From JANNVK01 sp031430435 (GTDB lineage Bacteria; Acidobacteriota; Blastocatellia; Pyrinomonadales; Pyrinomonadaceae), in NCBI GenBank assembly GCA_031430435.1, contig JANPBM010000051.1, positions 40,349-104,348 of the forward strand: a stretch of 64,000 nucleotides of DNA. The letters are read 5' to 3'. The position numbers and the translations under genes are program-made. The notes below the pieces were generated by a model. It was not told the DNA's origin, searched no databases, and saw only the letters and a list, made by a program, of their open reading frames with translations. This document shows positions 26,851-35,459 of the stretch, one piece after another; position 1 is the first letter of the stretch; every line of letters begins with the position of its first letter.

Positions 26851-27297
26851 ATGCAACTACTTGACATCCTACCGCATCTTAATGCAGTATTAAACGTTTT
26901 GAGTTCAGTTCTTTTAATCTTTGGGTTTTACTTTATTAAACAAAATGAAACCCGAAAACATCGGGCGGCTATGTTGTCTGCATTTGTAACGTCTTGTTTA
27001 TTTCTTATCTTATATGTTACACATCATACAATCCGCACTTATTACTTCGGATTAGGTCCTACCAAATTTACAGGTGAAGGCATTATCCGCCCGATATATT
27101 TTATTATTCTCACCACACACACCATTTTAGCAACGGTTATCGCCCCATTTATTGTTTACACTCTTTCCCGCGCGATAAAAGGAAAGTTTGAAATCCACAA
27201 AAAATTTGCCCGTATTGTTTTTCCGATTTGGCTTTATGTTTCGGTGACAGGCGTAACGGTTTATACGATGCTTTATCAAATTTACACGGCACGTTAA
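26851..27297 (+). CDS. DUF420 membrane protein (CtaM-like)
   Basis: 148 residues, four membrane helices with several conserved histidines (RKHRA, THHTIR, THTILA, HKKFA). DUF420 proteins occur beside haem-copper oxidase genes; CtaM of Bacillus is needed for maturation of haem-A oxidases. The gene follows subunit III by 13 bases, supporting a shared role in terminal oxidase assembly. Confidence 0.85.
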   Translation: MQLLDILPHLNAVLNVLSSVLLIFGFYFIKQNETRKHRAAMLSAFVTSCLFLILYVTHHTIRTYYFGLGPTKFTGEGIIRPIYFIILTTHTILATVIAPFIVYTLSRAIKGKFEIHKKFARIVFPIWLYVSVTGVTVYTMLYQIYTAR

Positions 27298-27448
27298 TTG
27301 CAAATAAAAAGTTGATTTTACGGAGTTGCGGCTCTAATGCTCGGTAAAATAAAAATAGATTCCTCAAACAAAGCCCGAAGTGTCAATATTTGTCATTCTT
27401 AATGTGCCGAATATTGTCATTCACACCAAATTTGCCAAAGAAAATAAT

Positions 27449-28798
27449 ATGGAAAATACGACTGTTGATTTTGCTCAAGCCTTGATTGAAGAACTTCAAG
27501 AAGATAATTTATTTGATCTTAGCGAAGAGATTTTAATTGAAACGCCAAAAATTACCGACAAAATTACTGAATCTCAGACAAATAAAAATTTGTCGCCGAA
27601 AGAATTAGAAAATACTCCGGTTGCTCAAAAAAACAAAGTTGCCGGCAAGCCGTTGAATACTGTCTCGCTGGAACTTCAACCTAATTTTCAAACGGCGATT
27701 CCAAAAAACGAGCCGTCCGATGATTATAAAAAAGCTATTGCCGAAATCAGTTCGTTAAATACAATCGAACAACTGATTTTCGGCGTTGAGCGTGACCAAA
27801 TTAAAGCAAATTCGGTTCCGTATGACACGGTGGCAATCAATATGGCGTTGCTCGGATTTCAAAAAGGTTCGCCTGCCGATGAAGAAAAAGTCTATACGGA
27901 AATTGAAAAATGGCAATGCTATTTGCTGGACCGAGACGAACAAATCTCGCTCAAAGATTTACGAATTTATTGTGAAACAACCAAGTTGAAACTGAGTTCG
28001 AGGGCGATGTTGACGCTCGCAGGTTTTTATCAAAATGTTTCCAAAGTTAAATTCGAGTTGCTTTTAACCCGCACTTTTTCACAAGACGACGAAGTAAGCG
28101 AACATCGACATTTATTTTGTGACAGCGAAGAAATTGCGCATCATTTAAAAGAAATTTGCCGCGAATCAACCGCCGCCGACATTACGGTTAAAATGGATTT
28201 GCTTAAACAATTCGGCGAAGATGTCAACGAATTTGAAAGCATAAACGGAATGTTGGCAACCGATTATTTTGGTCGTTACCAAAATTTTAAGCAGGAACTC
28301 GGAGATTTATTTTTTGATTCGCGGGTTCTCGGGTTGATTGTCCAAAATAATATTTTAATCGGCAATCATTTCGTTACATTGGTTGAAAAAGAGCGTGCGA
28401 CTGACAGCAAAAGCAGTCTGTTTGACAAAGAACGTTTCGGTACATCGTTTGAAGAAGCTATTTCCGAGGTGATTTGCAAGACAATAAATCTCGACAAAAT
28501 CAAATCTGACGCATCAAAACTGAACAAGCAAAAAACACAAAAACAATTTGAAATTGAAAAAAATAAAACCGAGTTAAGAGCAAAAAATGCTCAAACAAAG
28601 TCAAAAACCGCCTCAAAAGCTAATGAAGAAGACAATTCAAGTTCGGGCAGAGTCGTTAAACTGATTCTATTGTGCTTGTTTTTAACTTCTGTTATTGTCG
28701 GAATAGGATATTTTATGCTCGGCGACGGTCTCTTGGACGGCGATAAAATGAGCGAAGCGGATAGAATTCAAAACGAATCAAACCGAAACAATCAATAA
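27449..28798 (+). CDS. Unknown acidic protein with C-terminal membrane anchor
   Basis: 449 residues from the ATG at 27449. The N terminus is Glu/Asp/Ala-rich (MENTTVDFAQALIEELQEDN), the middle is helical, and the C-terminal third is charged with Lys-rich linkers. One membrane helix (LILLCLFLTSVIVGIGYF, about 404-421) and a short acidic tail follow. The layout suggests a tail-anchored protein facing the cytoplasm. An in-frame start 69 bases upstream lacks coding character. No family recognised. No clear operon link; the DUF420 gene ends 151 bases away. Confidence 0.7.
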   Translation: MENTTVDFAQALIEELQEDNLFDLSEEILIETPKITDKITESQTNKNLSPKELENTPVAQKNKVAGKPLNTVSLELQPNFQTAIPKNEPSDDYKKAIAEISSLNTIEQLIFGVERDQIKANSVPYDTVAINMALLGFQKGSPADEEKVYTEIEKWQCYLLDRDEQISLKDLRIYCETTKLKLSSRAMLTLAGFYQNVSKVKFELLLTRTFSQDDEVSEHRHLFCDSEEIAHHLKEICRESTAADITVKMDLLKQFGEDVNEFESINGMLATDYFGRYQNFKQELGDLFFDSRVLGLIVQNNILIGNHFVTLVEKERATDSKSSLFDKERFGTSFEEAISEVICKTINLDKIKSDASKLNKQKTQKQFEIEKNKTELRAKNAQTKSKTASKANEEDNSSSGRVVKLILLCLFLTSVIVGIGYFMLGDGLLDGDKMSEADRIQNESNRNNQ

Positions 28799-29102
28799 TA
28801 CTTTAAAGTTTTATTACATAATTGTAACGCAATTTGTAAAACTCGGCTTAAAACTCACCGTTTTAGTTTGTTGAAAGTTCGGGTTTACGGATGTAACTTA
28901 CAATTATGTGATTTATTTTACAAAAAGCTACATATTTGTCGTAAACTATCCGATTGTTGGCATAGTTTCTTGGTAAATACTTCAATAAATCGCTTTTATA
29001 TCCTTTGGCACACAAATTGTATATAAAAAGACGGTTATATTTGCAGGACTCAAATTAGAAAAAAACAAAAATTACTATCACAAAATAACTTTAGGAGAAT
29101 AA
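28799..29102. other. glnA upstream region
   Basis: 304 bases without a gene. AT-rich, with the sigma-54-type promoter at 29005-29020 and AGGAG just before the glnA start. No second obvious promoter or attenuator hairpin was seen. Confidence 0.6.
29005..29020 (+). promoter_or_regulatory. Predicted sigma-54 (RpoN) promoter of glnA
   Basis: TTGGCAC at 29005-29011, then ACAAA, then TTGT at 29017-29020. The GG (29007-29008) and TTG elements have the exact 12-base offset of -24/-12 promoters. The only departure is GT in place of the -12 GC. Start of transcription is expected near 29032, leaving a leader of about 70 bases before the ATG at 29103. Confidence 0.7.
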
Positions 29103-30524
29103 ATGAACGCAAAAACAGTTTTACGTTACGCCGCCGAACAAGGCGCGAAATTTGTTTCGGTCAGATTCACGGATTTGCCCGGAGCGTGGCATCATCTGAC
29201 GTTCCCGATCGAACATTTAACCGAAGATTCGTTTGAAGACGGTTTCGGATTCGACGCTTCCAGCCTGCGCGGTTGGGCGGCAATCAATGAATCGGATATG
29301 TTGCTCGTGCCGGATCCGTCGCGGTGTTGGGTTGATCCGTTTGCCGAAGAAGCGACGGTTTGCTTAATCGCCAACGCCGTTGACCCGATTACCAAAGAAG
29401 GTTACGGACTCGATCCGCGAACAGTTGCCGTGAGAGCAGAAAATTATCTGAAATTTACGGGTTTAGCCGATACTTGCTTTGTCGGAACCGAAGCCGAATT
29501 TTTCGTCTTTGATAACGTCAGTTTTCACAATAATCAAAATTCGGCGGGTTATTCGCTTGATTCCGAAGAAGCTCATTGGGCTTCGGGACGCAAAGGCGAT
29601 TTCGACAATCCGAATATGGGTTATCACATTCGCGCGAAAGAAGGTTATGTTCCGGTTGCTCCGCTCGATACTTTGGTCGATTTACGCAACGCAATGTCGC
29701 TTGTGTTGCAAAACGTCGGAATCAACGTCGAGTGTCATCATCACGAAGTTGCGACCGCCGGACAATGCGAAATCGATTTCAAATTTTCAAATCTTTTGCA
29801 CACGGCAGATAATTTGATGTTGTTCAAATATGTGGTAAAAAATACCGCCGCAATGCACGGAAAAACTGCAACGTTTATGCCGAAACCGCTTTACGGCGAC
29901 AACGGTTCGGGAATGCACTGTCATCAATCATTGTGGAAAGAAGGCAAGCCGTTATTTGCGGGCAAAGAATACGCCGGACTTTCGGAAATGGCGAAATTCT
30001 ATATCGGCGGATTGCTCAAACACGCGCCGGCTTTGGTCGGACTTGCCGCACCAACCACGAACAGTTACAAACGACTTGTGCCGGGTTTTGAAGCGCCTGT
30101 AAATCTTGCATATTCGGCACGAAATCGTTCGGCTGCCGTCAGAATTCCGATGTTCTCGCCATCGCCGAAAGCCAAGCGTTTGGAATTTCGTCCGCCGGAT
30201 CCGAGTTGCAATCCGTATATCACTTTTGCCGCTTTGCTGATGGCTGGTTTAGACGGAATTCAAAACCGAATTGATCCGGGTGAACCGCTCGACAAAGATA
30301 TTTACGATTTGTCGCCGGAAGAATTGAAACACGTACCGAATCTGCCGGGAAGTTTGGATGAAGCCTTGGTTGCTTTGGAAAATGACCACGAATTTTTGTT
30401 GAAAGGCGACGTTTTCTCGAAAGATATGATCGAACGTTGGATTTCTTACAAACGCGAAAAAGAAATTACGCCGTTGCGTCTTCGTCCGCATCCGCTCGAA
30501 TTTCAAATGTATTACGACGTTTAA
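29103..30524 (+). CDS. glnA: Glutamine synthetase, type I
   Basis: 473 residues, full length. GSI hallmarks are present: TEAEFFVFD, HHEVATAGQCEIDFKF, GSGMHCHQSLWK, NSYKRLVPGFEAP and RIPMFSPSPKAKRLEFRPPDPS. Tyr401 in IYDLSPEE is the position adenylylated in GSI-beta enzymes, so activity may be controlled by GlnE. The enzyme makes glutamine from glutamate, ammonia and ATP. The gene is preceded by a sigma-54-type promoter, consistent with nitrogen control, and ends with a strong terminator. Confidence 0.97.
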   Translation: MNAKTVLRYAAEQGAKFVSVRFTDLPGAWHHLTFPIEHLTEDSFEDGFGFDASSLRGWAAINESDMLLVPDPSRCWVDPFAEEATVCLIANAVDPITKEGYGLDPRTVAVRAENYLKFTGLADTCFVGTEAEFFVFDNVSFHNNQNSAGYSLDSEEAHWASGRKGDFDNPNMGYHIRAKEGYVPVAPLDTLVDLRNAMSLVLQNVGINVECHHHEVATAGQCEIDFKFSNLLHTADNLMLFKYVVKNTAAMHGKTATFMPKPLYGDNGSGMHCHQSLWKEGKPLFAGKEYAGLSEMAKFYIGGLLKHAPALVGLAAPTTNSYKRLVPGFEAPVNLAYSARNRSAAVRIPMFSPSPKAKRLEFRPPDPSCNPYITFAALLMAGLDGIQNRIDPGEPLDKDIYDLSPEELKHVPNLPGSLDEALVALENDHEFLLKGDVFSKDMIERWISYKREKEITPLRLRPHPLEFQMYYDV

Positions 30525-30546
30525 TTTTTCGTCGAATCAAACCGGA

Positions 30547-30586
30547 AATCGGAAGTCGAAGTTAGTTTCGGCTTCCGATTTTTTTG
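30547..30586 (+). terminator. Rho-independent terminator of glnA
   Basis: 14-base stem AATCGGAAGTCGAA / TTCGGCTTCCGATT (one G-T wobble), 6-base loop, then at least six T residues. Confidence 0.85.
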
Positions 30587-30600
30587 TGCGAAAATAAGTT

Positions 30601-31191
30601 ATGGAAATCGAAAATATAAAGTTAGCAGGGAAGTTCATCACGCTTGAACCTCTGTCATTGCAGCATTTAGACGATTTATGTGAAGTCGGTTCAGATGAAT
30701 CTTTATGGCGTTTGATTCCGACGCAAATCACAAATCGAGCCGAGATGAAACGTTACATCGAAACGGCGATTGACGAAAATCAACGCTGTATTTCGTTGCC
30801 GTTTGCCACAATTTTGAACGAAACAAACAAGGCAATCGGCTCGACTCGATTCGGTAATATTGACGTAAATAATCGCCGGACGGAAATCGGTTGGACGTGG
30901 CTGACTCCGAAATATCAGAGAACTTTTGCCAACACCGAAGCAAAATTATTGATGCTTACGCACGCTTTTGAAACTTGGAACTGCCTTCGCGTCGAATTCA
31001 AAACCGATGCGTTAAATTCACAATCACGCAACGCAATTCTGCGACTCGGAGCAACGCAAGAAGGAATTTTCCGACAACACATTATCTGTGCCGGCGGACG
31101 TTTGCGGGACACGGTTTATTTCAGTATTCTTGATTTGGAATGGGAGAATGTAAAGAAGAATCTACACCTGAAAATGAACAAGAATAAATGA
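30601..31191 (+). CDS. GNAT N-acetyltransferase, RimJ/RimL type
   Basis: 196 residues. The RimJ/L layout is visible: GKFITLEPLSLQHLDDL at the start, EIGWTWLTPKYQRT as the acetyl-CoA-binding region and LRVEFKTDALNSQSRNAI before RLGATQEGIF. Substrate unknown; relatives acetylate ribosomal-protein or small-molecule amines. The stop overlaps the next ATG by 4 bases, which couples it to the HMG-CoA lyase gene. Confidence 0.85.
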   Translation: MEIENIKLAGKFITLEPLSLQHLDDLCEVGSDESLWRLIPTQITNRAEMKRYIETAIDENQRCISLPFATILNETNKAIGSTRFGNIDVNNRRTEIGWTWLTPKYQRTFANTEAKLLMLTHAFETWNCLRVEFKTDALNSQSRNAILRLGATQEGIFRQHIICAGGRLRDTVYFSILDLEWENVKKNLHLKMNKNK

Positions 31192-32066
31192 ATAATCTAC
31201 CGAAAATCGTTGAAATAGTTGAGGTCAGTCCGCGCGACGGCTTGCAGATGTTGCCGAATTTCGTACCGACCGGCGATAAAATTAAACTTATCGAATTAGC
31301 CAAAGACGCGGGTTTTCGGCGAATCGAAGCCGTATCGTTTGTTTCGCCCAAACATGTTCCGCAAATGGCGGACGCAAGCGAGATTTTAGCGGCTATCGGC
31401 AACGATCCGAATATTGACGAAGTGGCGCTTGCTTTGAACCGAAAAGGTTATCAACGAGCAATCGAGGCAAAGGTCGATTGGATTTGTTATGTGATGGCGG
31501 CGACGGAAACGATGTCCGGCAAAAACGCGAACACAACGATTGCCGAAGGGTTGGCGATGACCAAAAACTGTATCGCGGACGCACACGCGCAAGGTGTAAA
31601 AGTTCGAGCATCAATCGCCGTAACTTGGGTTTGTCCGTATGAAGGCGATGTCCCGAAAGAACGAGTTTTAGAGATTACAAAGTCCTTGGTCGAAGCCCGT
31701 GCGGACGAAATTGCGTTCAACGATACAGTCGGGCGAGCTGTGCCGAGCGATGTTTTCGAGTTGTGCGATCAAGCTAAACAACTCTTTCCCAATCAACAGT
31801 TTGCCGCACATTTTCACGATACGAATTTCACGGCGCTTGCCAATATTTATGCGGCTTTGACCGCAGGTTGGCATATTTTCGACAGTTCTGCGGGCGGACT
31901 CGGCGGGTGTCCTTTTGCCGTCGGCGCAAGCGGAAACGTGGCAACCGAAAAGGTGTTGTGGTTGATGAATAAAATGAATATCGAGACGGGAATTAACGCG
32001 GAGAAGTTGCAAATTTGCGCTGATTTCGCAAGAGAAATCGAAGCCAAAGCAAAGCAAAAACAGTAA
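31188..32066 (+). CDS. mvaB: Hydroxymethylglutaryl-CoA lyase
   Basis: 292 residues, TIM-barrel of the HMGL family. VEVSPRDGLQ near the start supplies the catalytic Arg-Asp, and GGLGGCPFAVGASGN is the HMGL signature with the active-site Cys. It cleaves HMG-CoA to acetoacetate and acetyl-CoA in leucine or ketone-body breakdown. Overlaps the preceding GNAT gene by 4 bases; an aldehyde dehydrogenase gene follows after 6 bases. The thiolase at 42761 could use the product pathway. Confidence 0.93.
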   Translation: MNNLPKIVEIVEVSPRDGLQMLPNFVPTGDKIKLIELAKDAGFRRIEAVSFVSPKHVPQMADASEILAAIGNDPNIDEVALALNRKGYQRAIEAKVDWICYVMAATETMSGKNANTTIAEGLAMTKNCIADAHAQGVKVRASIAVTWVCPYEGDVPKERVLEITKSLVEARADEIAFNDTVGRAVPSDVFELCDQAKQLFPNQQFAAHFHDTNFTALANIYAALTAGWHIFDSSAGGLGGCPFAVGASGNVATEKVLWLMNKMNIETGINAEKLQICADFAREIEAKAKQKQ

Positions 32067-32072
32067 TTTACA

Positions 32073-33524
32073 ATGAAACAAATTTTACATTATATCGACG
32101 GCGAAAATGTTGCTTCAAAATCCGGCAAAACTTTTTTATCGGAAAATCCGGCGACCGAAGAAACTATTGCCGAAGTTGCGTTCGGCGAAGCGGAAGACGT
32201 TGATTCGGCGGTTATGTCAGCCGAAAAAGCCTTTCGGATTTGGAAAAATGTTACGCCGCTCGAACGCGGAAAACTGCTTTATAAAGTCGCCGATAAATTG
32301 CTCGAAAAACGCGAAGAGTTCGCGCTTGCGGAAACCGAAGATTCGGGCAAAACTTATCAGTCGAATTTAAATATAGACGTGCCGTTTTGCGCCGATTTTT
32401 TCCGTTATTACGCAGGTGCGGCGGATAAGTTGCGAACGCCTGTCGCCAACAACGAATTCGGTACGCATCGTTACGCGACCCGCGAACCTTACGGCGTAAT
32501 CGGGGCGATTGCTCCGTGGAATTTTCCGCTTGTGATGGTAACTTTAAAGCTCTCGGCGGCGTTGGCTTGCGGAAACACAATCGTTATGAAACCGGCGGAA
32601 CAAACGCCCGCCACGGTTACAATGCTGGCTGCATTATTGGTCGAAGTCGGTATTCCGAAAGGAGTTGTCAACGTTATTCACGGCAACGGCGCAACCGGAC
32701 AACACCTTGTTCATCATCCGAAAGTCAAGAAAATCGCGTTTACGGGTTCGTCGGCAATCGGCAAACTTTTGGGCGAACAAACAGGGCGAATGACCAAACC
32801 CGCTCTGCTCGAAATGGGCGGAAAATCAGCCAATATAATTTTTGCCGATGCCGATATTAACCTTGCCGTGAACGGAATTTTGCAATCGAGTTTGGGCAAT
32901 AACGGTCAATTTTGCCTCGCGGCTTCGCGGGTTTTGGTCGATGAAAAAATTGCGGACGAAGTGATTGCGAAAGTCGTTGAAAAAGCAAGAAAAATAAAGG
33001 TCGGTAATCCGCTGGACGCAAGCTCGAATGTCGGTCCGATTATTTCCCGCAAACAAATGGAACGAGTTTTGGATTATATCGAAATCGGTAAAAACGAAGG
33101 CGCGAAATTAGTTGCGGGCGGAACCAGAATCGGCGACAAAGGTTATTTTATCGAACCGACCGTGTTTGCCGAAATGACTCCGCAGATGCGAATTTGGCGT
33201 GAAGAAATTTTCGGTCCGGTTGTCGGAATAACAACTTTTTCAACCGAAGAAGAAGCGATAAACCTTGCAAACGACAGCGATTACGGACTTGGTGCATATT
33301 TTTGGACAAATGATTTAAATAGAATGCACAGAGTTTCAAACGCGATGGATTCGGGTTTGGTTTTTGTCAATATGCCCGCCTATATGACTCCGATGATGCC
33401 TGCGGGAATTCGTAACCTGAGCGGCACAGGGCAAAATTTCGGACTCGAAGCGTTGGAAAATTATACAAAATTGAAAGGGATTTATGTTAATTATTCCGGC
33501 AAAATTTTCCCTTGGCTGACTTGA
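32073..33524 (+). CDS. Aldehyde dehydrogenase
   Basis: 483 residues, NAD(P)-dependent ALDH superfamily. The catalytic Cys is Cys281 in GQFCLAASR; the general-base region is ALLEMGGKSANI. Cofactor-binding APWNFPL and FTGSSAIGK are present. Substrate is not readable; the position behind HMG-CoA lyase suggests branched-chain or aldehyde oxidation in a degradative operon. Full length. Confidence 0.92.
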   Translation: MKQILHYIDGENVASKSGKTFLSENPATEETIAEVAFGEAEDVDSAVMSAEKAFRIWKNVTPLERGKLLYKVADKLLEKREEFALAETEDSGKTYQSNLNIDVPFCADFFRYYAGAADKLRTPVANNEFGTHRYATREPYGVIGAIAPWNFPLVMVTLKLSAALACGNTIVMKPAEQTPATVTMLAALLVEVGIPKGVVNVIHGNGATGQHLVHHPKVKKIAFTGSSAIGKLLGEQTGRMTKPALLEMGGKSANIIFADADINLAVNGILQSSLGNNGQFCLAASRVLVDEKIADEVIAKVVEKARKIKVGNPLDASSNVGPIISRKQMERVLDYIEIGKNEGAKLVAGGTRIGDKGYFIEPTVFAEMTPQMRIWREEIFGPVVGITTFSTEEEAINLANDSDYGLGAYFWTNDLNRMHRVSNAMDSGLVFVNMPAYMTPMMPAGIRNLSGTGQNFGLEALENYTKLKGIYVNYSGKIFPWLT

Positions 33525-33591
33525 TTTACCCCGAATTTTTGTGTAACTTTGTTGTAACCTGAAACAAACTACAAAACAGAGGTAACTTAAA

Positions 33592-34728
33592 GTGAAAAAC
33601 TTTCAAACAGTCTTGTCAGTCTTGGCGTTTTGCCTGCTTTCGCAATTTTCAATCACTGCCCAGAATATTTTTTCGGGCGAGCGAGTTCAAGTTGTCGGCT
33701 CTTTTAACGGCTATGCTACAACACCCTACGGAACCGATTATCGAACCGCCGCTTATCGACGAGTGACAACAACAAGCGGAACGCCGACCGACGGTCGCGG
33801 ACAATGGACGACGACTGTGAATGCGCAAAGTTCGGGCGGAGACGTAACACCCGTAAATATGTCGGGCGGCGGCGGAAACGGTTTTTTGTTTATTTCGGGA
33901 CCTTCGGCGAATCGGTTTCAAAATAAATGGGTTTTCAGCGGTGTCGGACAAGGAAATGTTGACGCTGTAAACGGGATTTCGGCTTTCAATTCCGGTAATG
34001 ATATGGGGTTGAATATGTCAACCGCAGGTTATTACACCTTTGTTTTCAACGATTGCGGCTATACGCAAACCAACGCTCGATATTATGTCGGCTACACGAC
34101 CAACTTGCCGGTTAGTGTGTCAAGGTCGAGTCAATCCGTTACGTCAACCACGGCAACCGTCAATATTTCCGCAAACGCCACGCCGTCGTCGCAAGAAAAA
34201 ATTTATGTGAGATACACGACCGGACCGGATTTTTCGGGAGCAAGCCCGAGTACCGTAATTCAAGCGACAGGTTCGGGAATGTCTTACACGGCAACTTTTC
34301 CCGTCAGCGGAACAACTCGGTATTTTATTTTTTCTTCGACTTTGAGTTTGGCTCAGCTTTCGTTAAACGGTGCGGATTTTTTCAGTCCGACCGCAACCGA
34401 AGACGAAAAAAATATCGGTATTCTTCGATTCGATGATAATGCAGGTGCAAATTTTATTGCATTAGTTCCGACTGCCGCTCAATCTGCGGTCAGCGGACGA
34501 GTCACGAATTCGAACGGTCGCGGACTTTCAAGAGTCAGAATTGCGGTTACAAATCAACAAGGCGAAACACATTTTGTAATTTCAAATCAATTCGGGTATT
34601 ACAGAATTGAAGAGTTGAACTCAGGCGAAACATATATTTTTGAGCCGAAAAGCAAAACCTATCAATTTAATCCGCAAGTTTTAACGATTACGGAAAACTT
34701 GGATAATTTGAATTTTACTGCTCAGTAA
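33592..34728 (+). CDS. Secreted protein with C-terminal carboxypeptidase-regulatory-like domain
   Basis: 378 residues starting at GTG 33592, preceded by GAGG at a suitable distance. Signal peptide about 1-23 (ends ITAQ). The middle is a Ser/Thr/Gly-rich beta domain with an Fn3-like part (SVSRSSQSVTSTTATVNIS). The C terminus is a carboxypeptidase-regulatory/CarboxypepD_reg-like module (SGRVTNSNGRGLSRVRIAV...). Surface or periplasmic role; function unknown. It is monocistronic with its stop 14 bases from a convergent gene. Confidence 0.75.
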   Translation: MKNFQTVLSVLAFCLLSQFSITAQNIFSGERVQVVGSFNGYATTPYGTDYRTAAYRRVTTTSGTPTDGRGQWTTTVNAQSSGGDVTPVNMSGGGGNGFLFISGPSANRFQNKWVFSGVGQGNVDAVNGISAFNSGNDMGLNMSTAGYYTFVFNDCGYTQTNARYYVGYTTNLPVSVSRSSQSVTSTTATVNISANATPSSQEKIYVRYTTGPDFSGASPSTVIQATGSGMSYTATFPVSGTTRYFIFSSTLSLAQLSLNGADFFSPTATEDEKNIGILRFDDNAGANFIALVPTAAQSAVSGRVTNSNGRGLSRVRIAVTNQQGETHFVISNQFGYYRIEELNSGETYIFEPKSKTYQFNPQVLTITENLDNLNFTAQ

Positions 34729-34742
34729 AATCATGACGTAAA

Positions 34743-35402
34743 TTACTCACAAGGTTTTTCATCTTTTTTAGGTTTACTTTTAGAAGTTACTTTTCTTTTT
34801 GGTAACTTCTTTTCCTTTTCGACTCTAACAGAGATTTTTTGATTGATATTAATTTCAGTACTTATATTTTGCTCAATTATAGTTTGAGGCACACTACTTG
34901 GTGAACTATTTTGAATAAGCGAATGGGAAGTAACAAACAAAATAAGTGTCAAAATTAACTTACTTAATTTTAATAAACCTTCATTAGATTTAGCATATTT
35001 CTCAAAACCAGGAAAAAGCGACGGTAATTCACTCTTGATAACATCCAGATTTTGTTCGAACGACAAATTAGCTGTCTGAATGTGTTTGAGGGTTATTGAA
35101 GCATGCTCTATATTTGGAAATAGTTCGGAGATATTACTTGATAGGGAAGGCTTTCTTAACTTTCTTAAAGCCTTTGAAAGTAGGATTTTCACTTTACCAA
35201 CTGAAATTCCAAGTGTTTCTGCAATTTCAGGTTCAGAAAGTTTACTTGAATCACCAAGTCCAAATGTCATTTCAATTACTGATTTCTCATTTTTATTTAA
35301 GTTAATATCAATGATGTCTTTAGTAATTTGACGCAACCTTTTTAGTTCATCTTGGGACATCAAGCTTGCTAACTCTGAAACTAAGTTTATATTTTTGCTC
35401 AT
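34743..35402 (-). CDS. Sigma-70 region 4-like HTH protein with membrane helix
   Basis: 219 residues. Residues about 40-85 match sigma-70 region 4 (NEKSVIEMTFGLGD, LSEPEIAETLGISVGKVK, LLSKALRKLRK). There is no recognisable region 2. A membrane helix (about 143-160, LLKLSKLILTLILFVTSH) and a Lys-rich, low-complexity tail follow. This is not a normal sigma factor; it could be a membrane-tethered DNA-binding regulator. It is more AT-rich than the adjoining radA, so it may be of foreign origin. Alternative: a decayed ECF-like factor. Confidence 0.65.
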   Translation of the reverse strand: MSKNINLVSELASLMSQDELKRLRQITKDIIDINLNKNEKSVIEMTFGLGDSSKLSEPEIAETLGISVGKVKILLSKALRKLRKPSLSSNISELFPNIEHASITLKHIQTANLSFEQNLDVIKSELPSLFPGFEKYAKSNEGLLKLSKLILTLILFVTSHSLIQNSSPSSVPQTIIEQNISTEININQKISVRVEKEKKLPKRKVTSKSKPKKDEKPCE

Positions 35403-35459
35403 ATTTTTTAAGTTTAGCTTTTAACTCAGCTAATAAATAATACCATTGATTAATAATTT

